In this document: piece after piece, positions 10,532-22,500 of the stretch | How the letters are laid out: each line of letters starts with the position of its first letter | Numbering within the stretch: the first letter of the stretch is position 1 | From: Colius striatus | Taxonomy: Eukaryota; Chordata; Aves; Coliiformes; Coliidae | NCBI RefSeq assembly: GCF_028858725.1 | Contig: NC_084760.1 | Coordinates: 78,436,367 to 78,500,366, forward strand | DNA: 64,000 bases | Direction: 5' to 3' | Position numbers and translations under genes: made by a program | Notes under the pieces: generated by a model | The model's database searches: none | The model's input: only the letters and a program-made list of their open reading frames with translations | Told to the model about the DNA's origin: nothing

Positions 10532-13500
10532 GTAAGCGCTCCCCGTACCTGGCACCTTGCTCTCTTGCTGTCTTCCCTGCGGTTCCTCGTTCCTGGCTGC
10601 CAAGGGATAGGTAGGTCCTGAGGAAGCTGCACCCCGGCAGCAGATCCCTGCAGCCTTATCCCTATGCCCCTGCTGCCTTGTTCCTTTGCCCTCTGGGCAG
10701 CTCCCACTTCAGGGCCCCTGGGGTAGTTGCTTTTTCCTCCCACATCCGTGTCTGTCCTGCCCCGCTCCCCCTGCACTTCTCTGTGCCATCGGGCTGAAGG
10801 GCAGGAAATCTTTGGGGATGAGCTGGAGCTGAGCTTTCCCTAGGGCTGTGATGAGCCAGAAAAGGTCTGCTCCAGAGCAGAGTGCTCAGCTTTTGGGGTG
10901 ATGCAGCTGTGCGTGGGGAGCTGGGAACTCTTTCTCCCATTTACCATAGGGGAAACGGAGGCTGGGAAGAAGGGAAGTGACTCATGAAGGGCCACACAGC
11001 CAGGCAGAGCTGGGACAGGTCTAGGAGCAGGACACAGGGCTCCACCCTCCAACTCTGAGCATTAGCACGTGTGGGGGTCCAAATCCCTCAGTACCGGAGC
11101 CTGGCAGACCCCCTGTGTGGCTGGGATGGGGCAGAAGGCAGCCCGGAGATCTTGCTATCGCTGGCAAGAGCAGGCAGGAACTCTGTGGGATTTAACCCTG
11201 ACCCGCAACAGCTGGTTTCCCGGCGGGATAGCACTAGGAAGAGCTGCACAGCCCACTGCCAAAACCCTTGTCTTCATTGCCAATAAAGGCCAGGCACAGC
11301 CTCACAAGAGCTGCCGCTTCCTCCGGCACGCAGGCGGCTCCTCGCTGGGCGACTGGAGCCTGCGCAGCCCAAGGGGGACCGACACCAGGGCTCCCCTCTT
11401 TCATATAAGGTAGGGACACATGCTTAGCGTGGCGATGTGATGTGGGACACTCGGGAGGCTACCAGGATCGGCCCCTCTGGCCTGTCCGGATGCAATGGGG
11501 GAGCAGGCTGCGAGATGGAGTTTTGTGAGGGAGAGAAGGAGCCAGAGTGCAGTGGGAAATGTGTGTTAGGTGGGACAGCAGCTGGAGGAGAGAAGGGAAC
11601 ACTGTCACCCCTCACAGGGCACGTTAGAGCTTTCCCACATTAGGGCTGCCCTTCACTCCTGCCCTGTAGGAAGAGGGGAGTCCTCTGGGACGAGCACAGT
11701 GCAGTCTGGGAGAGTCTGGCTCTACTGGTCTTGCTCATGGGAAGTCGCTGGCACCTACTCTTCCATGGGAATGTAGCTAGTTTATGTGCCCCGTCAACTT
11801 CACTTTAACCAAGGGACAGAGGCGTTGGCAGCAGAGGCAGCTGACGCCGCTGCACTCATGTGGCTGTGCTCGTGTTGTGGAGCCTGGGATGTGCCGGGGA
11901 GCAGTTAGCACGGTGCCTCGCAGGTGCCGAGGAGGGCACTGCTGCTTCTCTCAGCCCTCGGTTGCTGCGAGAGCATGTTGTTTGTCGGCAGCCAGGACCC
12001 GGCACCGGCCGGAGGGACCGGGGCGGGGGGGCGGTCCCGGCGGAGCGCCTCTGCGGGAAGGATGAAGTCATCCTTGTGCCGGCAGCCCTGTTTTCCTGCA
12101 GCTGACGGATCGTGAGACGGGGACTTTAAATAAAGCTCACATGTCACCTGCAGGCTTGTTTCCCACGGCTGAGCCCTGATTGGAGGGGGCTCGCAGGCTG
12201 CAGCTGGTGTGGGACGCTGATGCCTAGAAGAGGGGCTTCTTAGAGTCTTATGCCTCATAAGCACTTCCCATTTAGCTCCACACCATTCCCTAAATGGACA
12301 TCCCAACCTCTGAGAGATGGTGGGAAGCCAGTTTCTGTGCAGAGAGAATGTCTTGCTTTGCCTCCGTTGGTGTCCCCTTTGACACTGTTCCCAGTTTGGA
12401 TCAGTTTGAGCAGTGGTGGGCTAGGTCTGGCTCTAGCCCATCCACCACTCCATTTTCTGCGATCTTGGGGGGGAAGTGTCAGAGCAGCACACATGTTGCC
12501 CAGCACCCGGTATAACCCTGTGCACACTTGGATGGCTGTTAAAGAGACAGTAAGCTGGCCTCAGGGAGGAAGTGGAGGGAGCTCTCGAAATTGGCCTGCT
12601 ATATCCAACAGCCCAAGAAAAGATCCACATGAGGATACACATGACGGCCCTTGTGTGCGATCCAAGCAATCCCACGCACCTCTCCTCCCGGGGCTGGGCT
12701 CTGTTAAGAATAAGGTAACACAGAGTTCATCCTGGACCTCTGGGCCTGGTTGCAGCTCCTGGACTTCCTCCCACCTCTCCTGCTCCCAGCCTCACCCCTG
12801 TCCCACAACAACCCTTCCCTGCGAGTCAGCCACCCCCTTAACTCTTGCCTCTCGGACAGACGGAGGTCAGGGATTGGCAGCTGGGAGGATTCGGGTTCAT
12901 GCTGGCGGGGTTGTTGTCCTCCTGCACCCTCGTGCTCTGCCCAGCTGTCCTGGAGATGGGCAGGGAGGACTGACCCTGAGCATCCTCAGATAACCAAGGT
13001 GCAGTGGCAACGACTGAATGGGTTTCTGCTGGCTTTGGAGTCAATTCAAGAGGAAAAAGGGTGTGTGTATGGGAACTAAAATGGGGAAGATGCTTGCAAA
13101 GCAAGCTTAGGAGCTCTTGCCACTTGCTGAATGCGTGGCAGGAACCTCTGATGCTGCCTGAAGGAGCCTGGCCTGGACGTGTAAGAGCTGTGTCTGGATG
13201 CTGCTGGCAGCTTTCTCCTCTGGCCCAGGGCAGGGGTAGCCAGGTGCCTGCTCCTCTATTTTCTCAGCTGCTGCAGCGGTCAAGTGCTTCCAGGCTCACA
13301 ACTGTGCCTTCCTATGTCTAGGTGTTCCTGAGGAAGGACGTGGATGCGGAGGATGAGCAGCAGAAGGCCGGCAGTCCCCGGCCTGGTGCTTTCTGCTCTC
13401 TGGTGGACAGAGGCTCCCCCTTCTATGCAGTATGTCTCCCTACCCTTGCAGTTTAAAGGGCCTGACCTAGGGGTGCAGCTTGGGACTGAGCAAAGGAGGG

Positions 13501-16500
13501 GGGCTGCTGGTGGTCTGCCCGAGTGCGGATGGGGCCTCAATGCCTTAAACGAGCAAGAGGACAAGCTGGTCTTGATGGATCAAGGGGTCAGAGCCAGGCC
13601 AGTGCCCAGAGGAAGCCAGATTACAGGCTCCTCCAGCCTTGGCAGTATCAAGAGACTGAAGATCCCAGAGTCACAGGAGGTCCTGAGAATCTGTGTTGCT
13701 ATTTAAAAAGAAGAAGAAAGAAAAAGGATTTCTGTAGTTCTTGTGGTTAGGCAGAAAAGTTTTGCAAAGCAACTCCCATACTGTCAGCGAGGCAGTAGGG
13801 GCCAGAGTGCTTAGAGAGCCTGAAGCACTTGCCTGAACCCTACTGGTCTGCAGGCTCCCTGGAGACTATGTCCTGTCAGACTGGGGGGCAGCTGGGACCT
13901 TGTGGACCTGGTGGAGGGAGGCCTGCCCTGGGCTGGCCCCAGGGGCAAATTCTGCCTGATGAGAGAAGGCAGCAAGCCCTTCACCTTCAACTTTCTCATG
14001 GAGATGCTTAGTCTCGTGTTTGCCACGTTAGTCCTTCTCCCTGGGCAGCAGGGTGGGAAGCAGGTGCCCGGGTAGTTGTGTGTCCCCGGGGCTGCTGGCA
14101 GCTGGGCCCAGGGCTGAGCTTGGAGCAGGGCCAATGCTTTCACTGGCTGCCCTTAGCTGTCACCCCCGGCAGAGCTGGAGCCCTGACAGACTTTCGTCAG
14201 CACTGGCCACCCATGAGGCCATATCCCAAGGGAGATGCTGTGTGTTCTGTACCCCACCACTGCTCCATGGGGACGGGGGTGCCCACGTACCCCTGAAGGA
14301 GTGGTGGGGCCTGAGTTTATTGGGGACCTGCCCCATGATCCCCCCATCCTATCCCCTGTCAGTGTCCCCTGAGGTAACACCAAATAGATGCCACAGACAC
14401 AAATGTTCCTCCGGCACAGGAATGTGCAACCTCAGGCTGGCGGGACAGCAACTGCCACATCCACCTCCAAAGTGTACATGGGTATCAGCCCAGTGCTGGG
14501 GGCCATCTGGCCAGCCCAGAGTGGCTCAGGGCTGAGGGACAGCCTGGCAACCCACTGACACTGGCATGGCCTTGGTAGAGGGGAGCTGTGCCTCAGAGTG
14601 TTGGCAGAGACCCTCAAATGTGCCAGCAGAGGAGTGGGGTCAGGGATGAAGCATGCTGGCATACTATATTTGGGTTTTTGGAACACTCTTGGGAGGTGCT
14701 GGGGAGGGTTCCCTCTGGCAGCATGCTGACCTGGCATCTCTGCCCACCCCAGCTGGCAGGGACCCCTCCATCGTCACTCCAGAAAGACAGCCCCAAGGGC
14801 AAAGAGCCCACTGAGGCACTAAGATGTGGTGGACAAAGTGGGCCAGGAGCAGCCCCCCTTCTTGACCCCAGCCCTCTGGTAGCCCAGTTCAACCGGGAGA
14901 TGCTGCAGGTGAGTCCAGACGAGGCGTCTGCCCAAGGGGCTGCTTGGGGAGCGGGACCTGGGAGCGCCGGCAGCCTTTCATCTGAGCTGCGAGGTGGAGT
15001 GTGCGGGGGGCAGGGCTGAACTCCCAGCCCCGAGCAAAGGAGCCATGGTTATGGCATGAGATCATGTTTGGCTGCCTCTCCCTGGCTGTCGGCCCTGGGG
15101 AGAGGGGGTCAGCCCACACCAGGGCCCTGCTTCCTCCCCAAGTGCGCACGCTCCTCCCGGCCCCCATCTTCCTCCTCCTCCCAGCCCCGGTTCCTCCCTA
15201 GCAGCACTGGAATGGGGATGTTGTGGAGGGACTGCTTCCACACCATGCTGGGGAGAGTACAGAGGTGCTTGCACCAATGCAGGGAGGAGAGATGCTTTCT
15301 GCAGGGATATCCTGTGCAGAGACTCTTGGGGGGGGGCTGCCCAAGAGGGATCGTGCTGGATTCTGCTGGGAAGAAGTGAAATATCACTGGCATTCCCACT
15401 CCCATTACCACCAGTGCCACCCTGAGCCCCTGTGCTGGCCTGTTGCTGCTCAGACCAAAGGGGCTGCCCTCTGGTCCCTGTCACAGCTTTGGGGAGGTGT
15501 GAGCTTGGGTGCTCAGGGCCATGTGCTTGGGGCTCTGGCCACATGGCTTTTCCCATGCTGCAGGCAGAGGGCTGGGTGCGAGGCAAGCTGCGGGACCTGA
15601 AGGACGGCTGTGACCTCCAGGACTGGGAGGAGGTGGCTCAGACCCTGCAGCGAGACATGAAGGATTTCGAGAACACGCTGATAAAGCTGAACCAGGTGAG
15701 GCTGGGTGGTGGCACCGCCCTCATCACCTGCAGCCTGAGTGTCCCCAGGCTCTCTGCGGGGTCCCTCGGAGCCTGCGGCGCTCAGCTGATCCCACATCCG
15801 GCAGATGGGTGAGCAGCTGATGTGTCGGGCGAGCCCCAGCGCTGAGGCGGTGCACAGGCAGCTGCTGGCCCTGCGGGACCAGTGGCAGCTCCTGAAGCAG
15901 ACGGCTGCCAGCCAGAGCAAAGCCCTGGGCGGGCTGCGCAGCCTGCAGGACTTCAACAGGAAAGCTGAGCGACTGGAGGCATGGATCAGGCACAAGGTAT
16001 GGGGTGTGGGGAGTGCGGCCTGGGGAAGGGGACAGCCTGGGGAAGGCAGTTCCAGTCCCCCTGCTTTCTCACACTCTCCTCTGCCCCAGGAGGAGAAGCC
16101 CTCCCTGGCTGCACTCTTGCAGGAAAGCCCAGACAAGATCCAGCTCACTCGTCGCATCCTTGATTTGAAGCAGGTGAGAGACTGCTGAGGGGCTGCTGGT
16201 GTGCCAAGGAGCCTGTGCCCCAGGAGGCTGGGGCACAGCGCAGGTCCCTGTGGGTGAGTGCTGATGCTTGTCTCTCTGCCATGGGCAGGAGGAGCAGCAG
16301 TTCCAGAGTCTGCACAAGGAGCTGAACAGCCTGGCCCAGAAGCTGGAGAAACAAGGCAAAAGTGAGAGCAGGAGCATCTCAGCCCGGCGAAAGCACCTCA
16401 ACAAAATGTGAGCAGAGACACCCCCAAACCTCCTGCCGCCTCTCCTCATCTCAGCTCTGTACAGCTCCCCAGGGGGTTATGGACTGCCCATCACCTCTCC

Positions 16501-19500
16501 CCATCCCCCTATGCAGGTGGCTGCGGCTGCAGGGGACCCTGAAGGAGCACCACGAGGCCCTGCAGCTGGCCCTGGAGGTGGCTGCCTTCCTTCAGCAAGC
16601 AGATACCCTACTCGGGGCCATCCGCGCCAAGGTACTGGAGCCAGGGTCAGCCTGGTGTGGGGCGGTTGCACAGCCAGAGCAAAACCAGGCAGGCAGCACC
16701 TTGATCTCATCCCCTGCCTGAGGGCTGCTGGGGCTCCAGCACTCCCAGCCTGGGGCTTGAGAAGAGAGCTGAGCGATGGAGCCTGGTGTAAGAAGGGGAG
16801 CCAGAGCCAGCGTGGCTTTGCACCCTCCCTTTCTGCCTGAGCTGAGGGCAGGGCCCTGTCCTCCTCCCGCTGCTGACTGCAGCCGCTTCTTATAGCAGAG
16901 GAGCATCTGCAGCATTGGGAAGCCAGGGGAGAGTGAGCCATGCCGCGACCGGGATGTCAGGGACATAGCCAGCCAAGTGATGGTAAGTGTGAGGCCTTGC
17001 TTCTCCCTCTGAGCCCTGGGGAGCAGCCACACAGAGCAGGGATGTATGCCTTCTCGGGTCAGCGCTGCACTGCAGGGCTTGGGGGCTCGGCGGCTGCCCG
17101 TGTGGGGCGGCCAGGGCTGTGAGATGGCTGGGTGAACCTCCCAGGAGCAGTGGGATGCTGGGCTTGGCACTCCTGTTGCCATCACACACTTGTACCACAG
17201 TTGTGGTGGCTTGTCCCTCATCAGCCCTGTCATCACTCCCTGACCGCTCTCTCTCCCGTTCCCAGATGCTGGATGTGACCGTGTCCCAGCTCCTCAGCCT
17301 GCAGCCCAGCCTGGCAGCCCGGGTCTCCCCCAAGCACCGAGATGTCAAGGAGAGCTGGGTGCAGCTGCAGCAGGCACTGAGGTAGGGCACAGCCTCGCAG
17401 GACCTCGCAGCCCCAACCCTGGGCCCCACCACTGTACCCAGAGGCTTGGGGAAAGACCTGGGGTGGCCGCTGGCAGGCTGCCCTGGGGCACCAGCTCCAC
17501 TGAAGGTCTCTCTTCATCCTCGGCTCCCCTGGGCCTCCCATACACCCCTTTCCCAGGACAGAGAAGGCTCCAGCACTGGTGAGCAGTTCCCTGGGGAGTG
17601 AAGCTATGGCTCTGAGCCCTGAGCCCCGAGGATACAACAGCAGCCATGGGGCTGTGGGGAAGGAAGCAGGAGACAAGAGGACAAGAGGCCCCAGGAGCAT
17701 GGTGAGTGCAGGTGTCTACCTTCCTCTGGCACCTCTCCTTTCAGAAATTCAAGGGACCTTGTGGGAAACGGGTTTGGGTGCTGGGTAAAGCCCAAGCTGG
17801 GTACGCCTGTGACCTGGCCTCACCACCTATGAGATATGGTAAGTGCCAGGCCCCAGCCAAAGCGATGCAGACTTTGGGCTGGCAAAGGAGGAACGGGAGC
17901 CTTTGTGCTGTAGGTGCCAAAGGATGTGCTAGAGAAGATGGCAGAGAACAAGAGAGGGGAGGAGAGCAGCTCTGGCTCCCCAGTCGTATGGCAGACCCCT
18001 CAAGGAGGGGACAGCAAAAGGTACTGGCTTGTAGAGGAGGCTGGGGGAGGTGGGATGGAGTTGGAGGGGATGGGAGTCCCCTGGGAAAGTGGGGATCTTG
18101 CAGTCCTGTCTGTCTTTCAGGAGGAGGAGAGAGGCAGAGGCTGAGTGTGGGACACAGCAGCCAGAGGCCCTGGTGCAGGATGTCTGCCAGGCGGTGAACA
18201 CGGTAATGTCTCCTTCCAGAGTCCCCTTTGCTCCCTGCCCAGCCAGGGGAGACTGTTGGGGAGTTCCTCCCTTCTCTGGCCCCCTCCTGCTGCTGTGGCC
18301 ATGCATGCTTGTGCCCAGGTGCCTGTCCTCGGCCTGGGCACTAACGTGCCAGCTCCCCCCACTCCTTGGCAGGATGTGTCCCCGCACAAGGAGCACACAG
18401 GTCCTGGGGTGTCCCTGTGTTCTGTGGGGGACCCCGAGTGCCGAGAGGCAGCACGAACGCAGCAGGAGCCACTGGACACCAGCTCCAGTGCCAGGGCTGT
18501 GCTCCTGGTGAGCCCCTTCGGGAGTGGAGGCATGGGGGGTACACCGGGCAGGGCTTGTCCTAACCACCCTCATTGCCCCCCAGGAGGGGCCGGAACCGGG
18601 GGAGCCCTCACACAGCCCACAGGTGGAGACCATGCTGCAGGAGCTGGGGGAGCTGTGGGAGGACCTGCAGAGGAAGCACCAGGAGAACGGTGCCGTGCTG
18701 CGGGAAATTGATAAGGTACGTGGAGACTGGGCTGGGATGGACATGGGGGCATGCCCCAATGGCAGCAGGTTTACAGAATCATCACAGAATGGTAGGGGCT
18801 GGATGGAACCTCTAGAGATCATCCAGTCCAACCCCCCTCCGCTAAAGCAGGTCCACCTAGATCAGGTCACACAGGAGCGTGTCCAGGTGGATTTTGAAAA
18901 CATCCAGAGAAGGAGACTCCACACCCTCCCTGGCCAAGGCTTCCTCACAGGAAAGAAGTTTTCCCTTGCATTCAAGTGGAGCATCCTGTGCTCCAGCTCA
19001 TGCCTGTTACCCCATGTTCTGTCACTGGGCACTACAGAAAAAAGACTGTCCCCATCCTCTCAGCCTTGCTAAGGTCCCCCCTCAGTCTTCCCCAGGCTAA
19101 ACAGCCCCAGGACTCACAGCCTTTGCAGTCCCCTCATCATAATAGTGGCTTGCTGAGGATTGGCAAGTGAGGCAGATGTCCACAGGAATGGGAGCTGCAG
19201 TGTTGGCTCCAGCTGGCCTTGCAGCCCACACACTGCTCCAACTGTGCTGCTCAAGCCACCAGTCCCTCAGGGTGCCTGCCCTGGGGTGGTAAAGTGGCTC
19301 CTGCCTGCCTTGGGCGGCTCAGGGCTAGCTGATGAGCTCCCCACTCTCCCTGCAGGCACTGAGGCTGGTGGGGGAGCTGGACCGGGCGGAGCGGTGGCTG
19401 CAAGCGGTGGCTGGGTCGCTGTCAGAGCCAGCTGCCATGGGGAGCCCAGCGGAGCTGCGCCAGCGCCTGGAGGAGACGGCCCAGCTGGAGAAGCAGCTCC

Positions 19501-22500
19501 TGCTGTGCGGCCTCAAGCTCCAGGCGCTGCGGGAGGAGGTGGCAGACGAGCCGCCCACCAAACACGATGGGGCAAGGAAGATGCAGAGGAAGGTGGAGAT
19601 GGTGGAGGAGAAGTGAGTTGGCGGGAGCTCCTCTCTGGTGCCCAGGGTGGGCAGGGAGGAGGACGCTTGCCCCGAGGAGGATGCAGGCACTCATGACAGG
19701 CACCTGTGACCGCAGGTTGGCACGTGTGCAGGCAGCTCTGCGGTGCCGGGCAGCAGACCTGCGGGACTCCCTGGTGCTGTCCGAGTTCCTGCAGGACCTG
19801 CAAGAGGAGGAGGCACGGGGTCGACAGGGGCCTGCAGCGGTGAGCAGCGGGGCCAGGCCTCCCTTGGGATCACCCAGAACCTGGGGTCAGCCCGAGGGTT
19901 GGTCTGTGGCTGGTGGAGTGACCTCACGGGTGCTTCCTTCTGGCCCAGCTTCCCGTCTCCCTCACACCCAGTGTGTCTGTTGGCTTCAGCCAGGGAGCGG
20001 GCGTTGTGGCTCGCAGGGGTCTTTTCCCCTGCTCTCAGCCCACGTTAGGCAGCTGCCAGGCAGTGAGGACATGAGCCGGCCCTTGGGAGAGCTGCAGGAG
20101 GCCGTGGAGATGCTGAATGATGCAGCAAAGGAGCGGGAGCGGGTCATGGAGGTGGCAGCAGAGACGGAGAGCCTGGAGCGCCGGGTAGGGGCTGGAGGTG
20201 GGGGGCTGGGGGATGCAGCCAGGTGGTTCACCTGCAGCTGGAGAGGGGATGGGGCATGGACCTTGGCTGGTCCTAGTGAGACACAAGGGCATCGGGGCAT
20301 AGCATGTGAGATTGCTATCCCTATCCTCCCATGATTGGTGCTCCCTGCCCTTTTGCAGGTGCATGACAGGATGCCCTCAGGCTGGGGTGGGATGGGGCCA
20401 TGTGGCAAGCGGCAGCACAGGAGGTCCCACACCAGAGCCCATCTCTCTTCTCCCCCCTTGTGTATACAGGTGGCAGAGGTGTCCCCACGCCTGGAGGCCC
20501 TTCGATGCAGAGCTGAGACACTGGCTCGAGATATTGCCCAAGCAGAGAGCAGCTTTGCCGTGGTGAAGAGCGAGAAGGACCTCCAGGGACTGCAGGGCCT
20601 GCAGAGCCGGCAGCAGGAGCTGGAGGTGAGGCCCAGGCAGCACCAGGGCTGGCTGTGCCAAGGTGAGGAGGAGTCCTGCCTGGCTGGGGACGTCGCAGGG
20701 AGGCACCGTCCCCGAGGGCCCAGGTGTCGTAAGCCTTGGCACTCCACAGCGGGCCGGGCTGGAATTTTCCAGTGGAGCCAAGCCCTGCCCTGCTCCACTC
20801 CCCTCTGCCAGCATGGGCCAGGCAAGGGGAAAGAGCTTACATCACCTCACTCATCTTCCGACTTCCCACAGCCCCTGTGCCAGCAATCCCCTCCTGTATC
20901 CCCTCATTTCTCCCTCCATCCCTGCATCCCAAAATGCAGGGGAGCCCAGCCTGTCCGCATCCTGAACCTCTTCTGCCTTGTTGATCCTTAGCGTGCGGTG
21001 TCAGAGACCCTGCAGGGGCAGCTGGAGGAGCTGGAGAGGGCTTCCACCCACTTGCAAGAGCTGTGCCCCGCGGGGCTGTGCGCGGCAAGCCAGGAGGCGC
21101 AGGGCACACTGCGGGCCTGGGCTGGGCTGCAGGACCGGCTGCAGCAGATCCGGGCCCACATGCAGCAGGCTGGCCTCCTGCACCACTTCTTCAAGGATTA
21201 CTTAGCCATGATGTAAGTGGCAGTGAGCCGTCAGGGCTGCTGCGGCGGTGGCTGGGGGGGAGCTGGTGAGAGTGTGATGCTGCTGGAACGTGGGCCACTA
21301 GCAGGTGCATAGGCAGCTGCAGCCACACACAACCACAGGGAGCCTGGAACCAGGGGCTGCACCCTGGCTGCCTGCTGTGGGGCAGACCCACGGTGCCTTG
21401 CTCTGACCCCATCAGACTTGCCACTACGCCACCAAGCTGCTTCCAGCCATTCCCGAGCATGGGAATGGCTTCCCCGGGGACCACAGGGCTGAGGAGGGGC
21501 TGGGCCATTCCTCAGCCCCATCAGTCTGTCTTTCATGTGCCCGCAGCTCCTGGACAGAGGACACGCGGGCTCAGATCTTCTCTGAAAGCCCAAGCGGCCA
21601 CAGCCACCCAGAGACTCCATGTGAGGAGCTGGAGAGGAGGATCGAAGGCAAGCTCAAGGAGTTTGAGGCACTGGCAGCGTCGGGGCAGCAGCTGGTGTCT
21701 GAGGAGCACTACCTAAGTGCAACAGTAAGGACAGGGGAAAGGGGGATCAGGGAAATCCTCGGTACCTCCCAAAATCCTCTGGGGACAGTCCCTGAAGGAG
21801 AGAGCAAGGTGTGGGTGCAGAACCCTAACAAGTGGTACAGGAACAGCCATACAATCCTGCAGCTGCTCAGGGCAGGAAAGGGTTTCACCCAGCAATGGAT
21901 GCTGAGGTGATATAACTGACTATACTGCTCCAAAAACCTTCTAAACTGCTCTGTAGTGAGGTGTCCTGGGAGGGCCAGTGCCCCTGGGCCAGGAGTCCTT
22001 GCAAGCTACCCAGCTTCTCTCCTCTCTTCAGATAAAGGAGCGCTTGGAGGAGCTGCAGAGCATGCTGGGCTGGGTGCTGGTGCGCTGGCGAGCACAGAAA
22101 CACCAACGGGACCCGGGAAGCAAGCAGGAGGACAGATGGGACTCAGAGAGCCCCTCATGTACATCCCCCACCAACCAAGTGAGTACCCAGCCACGTTGAG
22201 ACTGTCAAGGAATAGGACTGCCCTTGAGGCTGAGGGTAGCAGGGGCACCAGATAGAGCAGGTGATGCAGAAGTAGGGGTGGGATGTGTGCCAATACCTCT
22301 GGGACTGTCTGGGGTTCAGGCAGGGCCAAGGGAAGATCACCCTGAGAACGTGCCCAGCCTCAGCAGCCCTTCCCCCACTTTCCCTCTTGCTGTGCTCTCC
22401 AGGAGCAGCATGTCCTGTGTGCTCAGCCCCAGCTGGAGAGCATCCACAGCCCAGTGGAGTTCACGCCCTGCTCCCTCTTGGAGCCAGTGCAAAGACAGGA

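Larger units (their letters stand above)
9300..10540. promoter_or_regulatory. CpG island covering MYMX and the first exon of the spectrin-repeat/PH gene
   Basis: This interval is strongly GC-rich and dense in CpG. It contains the whole MYMX coding region and exon 1 of the following gene. The 438 bp between them (9665-10102) is almost entirely G and C and has no obvious polyadenylation signal, so a separate MYMX 3' end is not apparent here. It is probably the promoter of the downstream gene. Confidence 0.7.

Noticed and set aside
8844-10535. 563-codon open frame on the + strand across MYMX and the CpG island
   Set aside because: It is in a different frame from both MYMX and exon 1 of the next gene and is dominated by Pro/Arg/Ala typical of GC-rich noncoding frames. 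MYMX explains the locus better.
17929-18831. 300-codon antisense open frame
   Set aside because: It overlaps several phased exons of the spectrin-repeat/PH gene and part of a CR1 copy. It looks like an antisense shadow.
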